This document shows, piece by piece, positions 7,340 to 13,647 of a stretch of 24,544 nucleotides of DNA. A program made the position numbers and the translations under genes. A model generated the notes under the pieces. The model had not been told where the DNA came from, did not search any database, and saw only the letters and a list, made by a program, of their open reading frames with translations. The stretch is from G021776435 sp046756245 (GTDB taxonomy: Bacteria; Pseudomonadota; Alphaproteobacteria; Caulobacterales; Parvularculaceae): positions 1 to 24,544 of the forward strand of contig JBHHVZ010000041.1 in assembly GCA_046756245.1 (NCBI GenBank), in the 5' to 3' direction. Position 1 is the first letter of the stretch. Each line of letters starts with the position of its first letter.

Positions 7340-8617
7340 ATGTTCGATCTCAAAGATATTCGCGAAGCCCCGGACGCCTTCGACGCGGGCATGAAACGGC
7401 GCGGGCTCGGCCCTCAGTCAAAGGCCGTACTGGCCCTCGATGAAGCGACGCGCCGGCTGACGCTCGACATGAACGAACTTCAGGCCAGGCGCAATGCTTC
7501 CTCGAAAGCCATCGGCGCAGCGAAAGCCAAAGGCGACGAAGACGAATTCAAGCGCCTGATGGCCGAGGTCGAGACGATCAAGAAAGAGCTTCCGGCGCTC
7601 GAAGCCGCCCAGAAAGAAAAGGCCTCGGCGCTGCGCGATCTGCTTTCGGGCCTGCCGAACATTCTCGCCGCCGAGGTTCCCGACGGCGAAGACGAAAGCG
7701 ACAATGTGGAAATCCGCCGCTGGGGCGATCCGAAGGAAATCGATAACGCCAAAGAGCATTTCGATCTCGGCGAGGCGCTCGGGCAGATGGATTTCGAAAC
7801 CGCGGCGGCGATGTCGGGCGCGCGGTTCGTTTTGCTGAAAGGCGCGCTTGCGCGGCTCGAACGCGCGCTCGCCAATTTCATGCTCGACCTGCATACGAAT
7901 GAATTCGGTTACGAAGAAGTTGTCCCGCCCGTGCTTGTGCGCGACGAGGCGCTCTATGGGACGGGACAACTGCCGAAGTTTGCGGAAGACCTTTTCAAAA
8001 CCGAACAAGCGCACTGGCTCATCCCCACCGCCGAGGCGCCGCTGACCAATATCGTCCGTGACAAGATTCCCGCCGAGGAGGAGCTTCCCCTGCGCATGAC
8101 CGCCTGGACGCAGTGCTTCCGCTCCGAGGCTGGCTCGGCTGGCAAAGACACGCGCGGCATGATCCGCATGCACCAGTTTTCGAAAGTCGAGCTCGTCTCC
8201 ATCGCCGCGCCAGAGCAGTCCGAAACCGAGCACGAGCGCATGACCGCCTGCGCAGAGGAGGTGCTGAAAAGCCTCGAACTGCCTTACCGGACCGTCGTTT
8301 TGTGCTCGGGCGATACGGGATTTTCAGCGCAGAAGACCTACGACATCGAAGTCTGGTTGCCGGGCCAGAAACGCTACCGCGAGATTTCGTCCTGTTCGAA
8401 TTGCGGCGACTTTCAGGCCCGGCGCATGATGGCGCGCTGCCGCAAACAGGGCGAGAAGGCGACGCGCTATCCGCACACGCTGAACGGCTCCGGCCTCGCC
8501 GTCGGCCGCACTTTGATCGCCATTCTCGAAAACTATCAGCAGCCGGACGGGTCCATCGCCGTGCCCGCTGCGCTCAGGCCCTATATGGGCGGATTGAAGA
8601 GGATCGAACGAGCATGA
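7340..8617 (+). CDS. serS: Seryl-tRNA synthetase
   Basis: 425 residues, normal for bacterial SerRS, which charges tRNA-Ser (and tRNA-Sec where present) in the cytoplasm. The N-terminal MFDLKDIREAPDAF segment and the long antiparallel coiled-coil tRNA-binding arm (about 30-100) are followed by the class II catalytic core. Motif 2 is TQCFRSEAGSAGKDTRG (257-273) with its ATP-binding Arg261. Motif 3 is NGSGLAVGRTL near residue 384. The serine-binding SCSNCGDFQARR stretch lies shortly before. It follows tatC by 60 bases and precedes surE, the common alphaproteobacterial order. The gap to surE carries two repeat elements. Confidence 0.97.
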   Translation: MFDLKDIREAPDAFDAGMKRRGLGPQSKAVLALDEATRRLTLDMNELQARRNASSKAIGAAKAKGDEDEFKRLMAEVETIKKELPALEAAQKEKASALRDLLSGLPNILAAEVPDGEDESDNVEIRRWGDPKEIDNAKEHFDLGEALGQMDFETAAAMSGARFVLLKGALARLERALANFMLDLHTNEFGYEEVVPPVLVRDEALYGTGQLPKFAEDLFKTEQAHWLIPTAEAPLTNIVRDKIPAEEELPLRMTAWTQCFRSEAGSAGKDTRGMIRMHQFSKVELVSIAAPEQSETEHERMTACAEEVLKSLELPYRTVVLCSGDTGFSAQKTYDIEVWLPGQKRYREISSCSNCGDFQARRMMARCRKQGEKATRYPHTLNGSGLAVGRTLIAILENYQQPDGSIAVPAALRPYMGGLKRIERA

Positions 8618-8641
8618 GACCATTCAGCGAGCACGGAGATG

Positions 8642-8750
8642 TTCCCTCCCTTGGAAAGGGAGGGCTAGGGAGGGATTGCTTGCGATACGGAACGTCGTGC
8701 GTTTGGCGACCAATCCCCACCCTGACCCTCCCCTTTCCAAGGGGAGGGAA
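8642..8750. repeat. Long near-perfect inverted repeat between serS and surE, with nested palindromes
   Basis: The left arm (8642-8678) and the right arm (8711-8750) are almost perfect reverse complements, differing mainly by single-base C or G insertions and two or three substitutions; the loop is about 32 bases. Each arm holds its own smaller palindrome (CCCTCCCTTGGAAAGGGAGGG-like), so alternative cruciform or hairpin folds are possible. The left arm contains the 17-base run GGGAGGGCTAGGGAGGG (8658-8674), a compact four-run G-quadruplex pattern on the plus strand. The right arm has its counterpart on the minus strand (8715-8733). Palindromes of this CCCTCCCCTTTCCAAGGGGAGGG type are, from memory, widespread in Alphaproteobacteria. 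No T-run follows, so it is not a classical terminator. Confidence 0.93.
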
Positions 8751-8776
8751 TTGCGCCGCACACGCTGCACAGCCCC

Positions 8777-8804
8777 AGTCCCTAATCCCTAATCCCTAGT
8801 CCCT
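8777..8804. repeat. Four tandem ARTCCCT heptamers abutting surE
   Basis: The copies are AGTCCCT, AATCCCT, AATCCCT and AGTCCCT, from 8777 to 8804, ending 3 bases before the surE ATG. This is the same heptamer as in front of tatB (5963-5990). The minus strand carries four GGG runs with 4-base spacers. Confidence 0.93.
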
Positions 8805-8807
8805 CTT

Positions 8808-9578
8808 ATGCGCATTCTCTGTTCCAACGACGACGGCGTGCACGCCACGGGGCTCAAAGTGCTCGAGCGCATTGCGCAGACGTTGTCGGACGATGTCTGG
8901 GTAGTGGCGCCGGAAAACGAGCAGTCCGGCGCGGCGCGCGCGCTTTCACTCGCCCAGCCGATCCGCATTCGCCAGTATGACAAGCGTCACTTCGCCGTCT
9001 CGGGCACGCCGACCGACGCGGTGATGATGGGCGCGACGAAACTTCTCGGCGATAAAAGGCCCGACCTGGTGCTCTCCGGCGTCAATAACGGCCAGAACCT
9101 CGCGGAGGACGTGACCTTTTCCGGCACCATCGCGGCCGCGCTTCAGGGTATGACATTGGGCATTCCGTCAATCGCTTTGTCGCTGGCGCGCTTTTCGCGC
9201 GACAGCGCCCGCTGGGCGACGCCGGAGCGCCACGCGCCGGCGCTCATCCGCAAACTGCTCGAGCAGGGCTGGCCGGCCGACGTCGTCATCAATGTGAATT
9301 TTCCCGACCGCGACCCGGACGACGTCAGCGACGTAGAAGTTACCTCTCAGGGACAGCGCGACGCCTATTCGCTTTTTCTTGAAGAACGCACCGATCTGCG
9401 CGGCAAGCCTTATTACTGGTTCGGCTTCAAAGGGAAGCTTTCCGATCCGCCGGCGGGAACCGATTTACGGGCCGTCTATGAGGGGCGGATTTCGGTAACG
9501 CCGCTCCATCTCGCGCTCACCCACGCCGACAGTCATGCGACGCTGTCGAAGGCGCTGAACGGCAAGCCGCCGGCCTAA
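8808..9578 (+). CDS. surE: 5'/3'-nucleotidase SurE
   Basis: 256 residues. SurE is a metal-dependent phosphatase of nucleoside monophosphates and is linked to stationary-phase survival. The N-terminal MRILCSNDDGVHATGL motif carries the metal-binding Asp8-Asp9 pair. SGTPTDAV (64-71) and SGVNNGQNLAEDVTFSGTIAAA (about 85-106) complete the active site, with the conserved Asn and Ser-Gly-Thr. Length is standard. The start follows the TCCCT heptamer array with no ribosome site visible. In many relatives pcm (protein isoaspartate methyltransferase) follows surE; here the NlpD-like gene comes next. Confidence 0.96.
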   Translation: MRILCSNDDGVHATGLKVLERIAQTLSDDVWVVAPENEQSGAARALSLAQPIRIRQYDKRHFAVSGTPTDAVMMGATKLLGDKRPDLVLSGVNNGQNLAEDVTFSGTIAAALQGMTLGIPSIALSLARFSRDSARWATPERHAPALIRKLLEQGWPADVVINVNFPDRDPDDVSDVEVTSQGQRDAYSLFLEERTDLRGKPYYWFGFKGKLSDPPAGTDLRAVYEGRISVTPLHLALTHADSHATLSKALNGKPPA

Positions 9579-9583
9579 GGATA

Positions 9584-9664
9584 GTGAATGGTGAAATTGT
9601 GAATAGTGAAATGGCGTAAGCTGAAACAGCGCTTCAATTCACCATTCGCCACTCACCATTTCAC
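9584..9664. repeat. Imperfect inverted repeat of GTGAAT-type units downstream of surE
   Basis: The left arm (9584-9613) is a string of degenerate GTGAATGGTGAAATTGTGAA units. The right arm (9635-9664) is its complement, CAATTCACCATTCGCCACTC and onward. About 24 of 30 aligned positions pair if single-base gaps are allowed, with a loop of about 21 bases. It starts 6 bases after the surE stop codon. The following 142 bases (9665-9806) hold no gene that I can support and probably contain the promoter of the lipoprotein gene. Confidence 0.78.
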
Positions 9665-9806
9665 AGATCGAAGCGCTTCCCGGCCGGCGTCCGTTCGATC
9701 CCAACGATCTGGCGGCCGAGCGTCCTGTCGTGAAAGTATTAACGCCTTCTTAACCAAAATGCCGGAGCGTCCTAACGAATCGTTAACGGGCGCAGCGGAG
9801 GAGGCA

Positions 9807-10877
9807 ATGAAAGCCTTGGGTGCGGGTATTGTAACATTGTCAGCCCTTGCGCTGGTCGCATGCGGCGCCAGCAGCAACACGGCGCCGGTCGTGTACGGAA
9901 CGCCGCCGTCTTCAACAGGGCGGATCTATAACGCGCCCGCCGATCTTTATCGAAATCAGTCTGTTCCGGTTCAGCAAGCCGCGACTGCGCCGGTGTATCA
10001 GGAGCCGCTGCCCGGGCTTGCGGAAACCCAGCCCGTTTATGTGGCTCAGGCGAGGGGCGCCGCCAATTACGTGCAGGTTCAGCCCGGCGACACCGTTTAC
10101 GCCATCGCCCGCCGGTTCGGCGTCAGCCCGCAGGCGATCATCGCTGAGAACCGACTTGGGCCGCCATTTGCATTGGCGATCGGTCAAACGCTGCGGCTGC
10201 CTGACGCCGCTCCTGTGCAGCAGGCTGCGCCGACGCGCCGTATTGTCGCCCGCGATGCGCTTTACACCGTTCAGGCCGGCGACACGCTCTTTTCGATCGC
10301 CCGCGCCAACGGCGTGACGGTGCAGGCGGTGGCGCAGGCCAACCGGCTGTATCCGCCCTACGACCTGCAGATCGGGCGGCAGTTACTGATCCCCGGCGCG
10401 CGGACGGCCGCAGCGCCGAAGCGAACGGCGAATGCGCCGTCGAGCGTTGAAGACATTGCGCGAAGCGCCTCCTACACGTCGCCGACGCCAGAGCCTTCGA
10501 GTCTGTTCGATTGGCCGGTCAAGGGCGCGATCATCGCCGGGTTTGGCTCCGGCGGGCCGGGACGGCGTAATGACGGCGTCAACATCGCCGCGCCTTCGGG
10601 CGCGCCCGTGCGCGCCGCCGCCGCCGGCGAAGTGGTTTACCGCGGATCGGAAATCGACGGCTACGGCAATCTTCTGCTCATTAAGCATGACGGCGGTTAT
10701 GTGACCGCCTACGCCCACAACGACGCCATGCTTGTGCGAAAGGGCCAGAGGGTGCGTCGCGGCCAGATGATCGCCAAAGTCGGCAAGAGCGGCGCGGTTA
10801 GCGAGCCGCAACTCCATTTCGAAATTCGGCGCAATCTCAAGGCGGTCGATCCGCTCGGCTATCTCGGTTCGCAATAA
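9807..10877 (+). CDS. NlpD-like lipoprotein with two LysM domains and a degenerate LytM (M23) domain
   Basis: 356 residues from the ATG at 9807, which has a strong GGAGGAGG ribosome site. An in-frame ATG at 9606 would begin inside the upstream inverted repeat and is rejected. A lipoprotein signal peptide ends in the lipobox LVAC (Cys19). LysM domains lie at about 88-132 and 152-196, and an M23/LytM domain at about 236-350. Two metal ligands of active LytM enzymes (His and Asp of HxxxD) are replaced by Asn255 and Asn259, while His304 (AYAHND) and His337 (QLHFEI) remain. The loss points to a non-catalytic LytM factor that activates cell-wall amidases, as NlpD does in E. coli. DipM-like function in division is an alternative. 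Confidence 0.9.
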   Translation: MKALGAGIVTLSALALVACGASSNTAPVVYGTPPSSTGRIYNAPADLYRNQSVPVQQAATAPVYQEPLPGLAETQPVYVAQARGAANYVQVQPGDTVYAIARRFGVSPQAIIAENRLGPPFALAIGQTLRLPDAAPVQQAAPTRRIVARDALYTVQAGDTLFSIARANGVTVQAVAQANRLYPPYDLQIGRQLLIPGARTAAAPKRTANAPSSVEDIARSASYTSPTPEPSSLFDWPVKGAIIAGFGSGGPGRRNDGVNIAAPSGAPVRAAAAGEVVYRGSEIDGYGNLLLIKHDGGYVTAYAHNDAMLVRKGQRVRRGQMIAKVGKSGAVSEPQLHFEIRRNLKAVDPLGYLGSQ

Positions 10878-10947
10878 GGTTCCGGCGAGGGGAAAACGGT
10901 TTGTGTAAAGAGTGAGTTATAAGAGAAAGTCAGTGGCGTTTGATTTC

Positions 10948-10979
10948 AGCGGGCCCCGCGGGGCCCGCTTCTTCTTTTT
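10948..10979 (+). terminator. Rho-independent terminator after the NlpD-like gene
   Basis: A perfect 22-base GC-rich palindrome (10948-10969, AGCGGGCCCCG followed by its exact complement) is followed by TTCTTCTTTTT. It lies 70 bases after the lipoprotein stop codon and 55 bases before the next gene, closing the serS-surE-nlpD block. Confidence 0.93.
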
Positions 10980-11024
10980 ACACGGCCCATTGACCGGCGC
11001 GCCGTTGCGGCGCGATAAGACCTT

Positions 11025-11777
11025 ATGGCTGACCTGCACGACGACCCCGACGCAATCGGACGCGCCCATACGCCTGAAGCGATCGCGCAACGCCTCGAGA
11101 AGGGGCCGCAAGCGAATTACCTGCGCGACTGGGTGATCGGCGGCATTGATGGAGCGGTCACGACGTTTGCAGTGGTGGCCGGGGTGGCGGGGGCCGAGCT
11201 TTCAACGCGCATCATTCTTATTCTCGGCGCCGCGAATCTGCTCGCCGACGGTTTTTCCATGGCGGCGGGGAATTTTTCCGGCGTCAAGGCGGAAAAGGAC
11301 GACTATGAGCGCCTGAAGGAAATGGAGATCCGGCACATCGCGCTGGCGCCGGAAGGCGAGCGCGAGGAAGTGCGTCAGATTTACGCCGCCAAGGGATTCG
11401 AAGGCGACGATCTCGAGCGTGCGGTCGAGATCACCACCGCCACGCAGGAACGCTGGGTGCGCACCATGCTTGAAGAAGAGCATGGTTTGCCGCGCGTCGA
11501 CCGATCGCCGCTGGTTGCGGGCGTCGCGACGTTTTTGGCTTTCTTCGTTTGCGGCGCAGTGCCGCTTATTCCGTTTATATTCGGCGGCGGCGCGGCGCCG
11601 CTGGCGACGGCGACGACGATGACCGGGGCGGTCTTCTTCGGTATCGGCGCCATGAAAAGCAAATGGTCGACGGCGCCCTGGTGGGTATCCGGCGCCGAGA
11701 CGTTCGTCATCGGAATGATTGCTGCGGGATTCGCTTACGCGGCGGGCGCGTGGCTGAAGGCGCTCGTACCCGCCTGA
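11025..11777 (+). CDS. VIT1/CCC1-family iron/manganese transporter
   Basis: 250 residues of the VIT1/CCC1 transporter family, which moves Fe2+ or Mn2+ across membranes. The family opening is clear: LRDWVIGGIDGAVTTFAVVAGVAGA (first helix) and AANLLADGFSMAAGNF (second helix). A cytoplasmic, Glu-rich metal-binding segment (about 88-150) follows, then three further membrane helices, giving five in all. Bacterial members commonly export or store metal; the direction here cannot be told from sequence. It begins its own transcript after the terminator at 10948-10979. Only a weak purine run (ATAAGA) precedes the ATG. The ThDP enzyme starts 40 bases later, so read-through is possible, with no obvious metabolic link. 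Confidence 0.9.
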   Translation: MADLHDDPDAIGRAHTPEAIAQRLEKGPQANYLRDWVIGGIDGAVTTFAVVAGVAGAELSTRIILILGAANLLADGFSMAAGNFSGVKAEKDDYERLKEMEIRHIALAPEGEREEVRQIYAAKGFEGDDLERAVEITTATQERWVRTMLEEEHGLPRVDRSPLVAGVATFLAFFVCGAVPLIPFIFGGGAAPLATATTMTGAVFFGIGAMKSKWSTAPWWVSGAETFVIGMIAAGFAYAAGAWLKALVPA

Positions 11778-11817
11778 GGCGGCGCAGTGCGGACGACGCA
11801 TCGTAGAAGAGGATCGT

Positions 11818-13461
11818 ATGAAAAAGCAGACCGCCGCACGCCATATTGTCGACGCGCTCGTCATGAACGGCGTCTCGCATGTGTTCTGCGTGCCGGGGGA
11901 AAGTTATCTCGCCGTTCTTGATGCGCTTTACGACGCGCGCGACCGCATCAAGCTGATCGCCTGCCGGCACGAGACGTCCGCCGCGAACATGGCTGAAGCC
12001 TATGGTAAGCTCACCGGCAAGCCGGGCGTTGTCATGGTGACGCGCGGGCCCGGCGCTGCGCACGGTTCGGTCGGCGTTCACACCGCCTATCAGGACTCGA
12101 CGCCGATGATCATGTTCGTCGGCCAGGTCGCGCGTGGGCAAAAGGACCGCGAAGCCTTTCAGGAAGTCGATTATCGTCAGATGTTTGCGCCGCTCGCCAA
12201 ATGGACCGGCGAAGTCAACACGGCCGCACGCGCCGGTGAATATGTGAACCGCGCCTTTTCCACCGCTTTGAACGGGCGGCAGGGGCCGGTCGTATTAGCG
12301 CTGCCCGAAGACATGCTCAATGAAACGGTGGAAGCCGAAGCCTTGCCGCCGGTTGCGCGCGGGCTCGCCGCGCCGGACGAAACTGCGCTTGAACGCTTGC
12401 GGGAAATGCTCGGCGGCGCCGAACGGCCGTTCCTGCTGGTCGGCGGCGGCGGCTGGACCCATCAGGCGGTCGAGGATTTGCAAACCTTTGTCGAGGCGAC
12501 CGGACTGCCGGTCGGCGCCTCGTTCCGCTGCAAGGATCTCGTCGACAATCTCCATCCCCAATATGCTGGCGACGCCGGCATCGGACCCAATCCGAAACTC
12601 GTCGGCCGCATCAAGGCGAGCGATCTCGTCGTCGTTTTCGGTCCGCGGCTCGGGGAAATGACCACGTCGGGCTACACGCTGCTCGAAGCGCCGCTCGCCA
12701 GACAGCCGCTCATCCATATTCACGCCAGCGCCGAAGAGCTTGGCCGGGTCTATGCGCCGATGCTCGCGATCAACGCCTCGCCGCCGGCGATGGCGCGCGC
12801 GCTCGCCGCCGAACCGTGGACGCTCGATGAGGGCTGGCTCGCGCAGGCTCGCGAGGCGCATGCGGAGTTCGAGGCGTTTTCGCAGCCGGTCGAGGTCGGG
12901 GCGGACGTCAATCTTTCCGAAGTCTTCGCCTGGCTCGACAAGACCCTGCCTGCCGATGCGATCATGACCAACGGCGCCGGCAACTACGCCGCCTGGTTGC
13001 ACCGCTTCTATCGCCACAAATCCTTCAAGACCCAGCTCGGGCCGACCTCCGGCGCCATGGGTTACGGCTTTCCAGCCGCTATTGCGGCGAAAGCCGTCTA
13101 TCCGCAGCGCGAGGTCGTATGCGCGTCCGGCGACGGCTGCTTTCTGATGGAGGCGGCCGAACTCGCCACCGCCGTTCAGTACGATTTGCCGGTCATCGTG
13201 CTGGTGTCGAATAATGGAACTTACGGCACCATCCGCATGCATCAGGAGCGCGATTATCCCGGCCGCGTTTCCGGAACCGACCTCGCCAATCCGGATTTTG
13301 CGGCGTACGCGCGCGCGTTCGGCGCGTTCGGCGCGACAGTCGAACGGACGGAAGATTTTCCCGCCGCCTTCGAGGAGGCGCGCGCCAGCGGCAAGCCGGC
13401 GGTCATCGATATCAAAACCTCCGCCGACGACATCGCGCCGGGAAGGAAATTGAGCAGGTGA
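11818..13461 (+). CDS. ThDP-dependent enzyme, acetolactate synthase/2-oxoacid decarboxylase-like
   Basis: 547 residues with the three-domain layout of the acetolactate synthase superfamily. Glu52 in RHETSAANMAEAY is the expected cofactor-activating glutamate. The ThDP/Mg motif runs from GDG (438-440) to NN (465-466). EAFQEVD (113-118) matches the substrate-channel segment of acetolactate synthases. Two substrate-site positions differ from true acetolactate synthase: the Lys of the PKD segment is Glu164, and the Trp that selects 2-ketobutyrate is replaced by His in TIRMHQ (471-476). No small regulatory subunit gene is adjacent. I infer a decarboxylase or carboligase for an unknown 2-oxoacid, possibly in the same pathway as the dehydrogenase and aminotransferase that follow. 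Confidence 0.82.
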   Translation: MKKQTAARHIVDALVMNGVSHVFCVPGESYLAVLDALYDARDRIKLIACRHETSAANMAEAYGKLTGKPGVVMVTRGPGAAHGSVGVHTAYQDSTPMIMFVGQVARGQKDREAFQEVDYRQMFAPLAKWTGEVNTAARAGEYVNRAFSTALNGRQGPVVLALPEDMLNETVEAEALPPVARGLAAPDETALERLREMLGGAERPFLLVGGGGWTHQAVEDLQTFVEATGLPVGASFRCKDLVDNLHPQYAGDAGIGPNPKLVGRIKASDLVVVFGPRLGEMTTSGYTLLEAPLARQPLIHIHASAEELGRVYAPMLAINASPPAMARALAAEPWTLDEGWLAQAREAHAEFEAFSQPVEVGADVNLSEVFAWLDKTLPADAIMTNGAGNYAAWLHRFYRHKSFKTQLGPTSGAMGYGFPAAIAAKAVYPQREVVCASGDGCFLMEAAELATAVQYDLPVIVLVSNNGTYGTIRMHQERDYPGRVSGTDLANPDFAAYARAFGAFGATVERTEDFPAAFEEARASGKPAVIDIKTSADDIAPGRKLSR

Positions 13462-13488
13462 TGATGAAATGTCGCAAAAGAAGAACCC

Positions 13489-13628
13489 CGTCATCCCGTG
13501 CGTGCTGCAGCGCGAAGCGATGCTGCGCAGACACGGGATCGCTGTCGACAGGTCAGGTGAAGCGAATTGCAACCGATCCCGGATCAGCATTGCATCATCG
13601 AAGATGCTGCAATGCATCCGGGATGACG
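13489..13628. repeat. Double-hairpin inverted repeat with CGTCATCCCG ends
   Basis: The element opens with CGTCATCCCG (13489-13498) and closes with the exact complement CGGGATGACG (13619-13628). Inside are two imperfect hairpins: one from about 13495 to 13539 (CCCGTG to CACGGG, loop around CGAAG) and one from about 13576 to 13624 (ATCCCGGAT to ATCCGGGAT, loop around CGAA). It fills most of the 186-base gap between the ThDP enzyme and the ALDH7 gene. The CGTCATCCCG end sequence is, as far as I recall, shared by dispersed repeats in many Proteobacteria. It may attenuate or stabilise the transcript within the operon. Confidence 0.88.
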
Positions 13629-13647
13629 GTTTATTAGGAATAGATCC

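Noticed and set aside
8642..8750. Insertion sequence ends
   Set aside because: There is no transposase frame between the arms (loop about 32 bases) and no clear target duplication. A miniature element remains possible but is not shown.
9606..9806. In-frame N-terminal extension of the NlpD-like lipoprotein
   Set aside because: It would place a typical lipoprotein signal peptide in the middle of the protein. The ATG at 9807 has a strong ribosome site, and the extension runs through an inverted repeat.
11818..13461. Naming the ThDP enzyme ilvB/ilvI (acetolactate synthase)
   Set aside because: Key substrate residues differ, no small subunit gene follows, and the gene context is amino-acid breakdown, not branched-chain synthesis.
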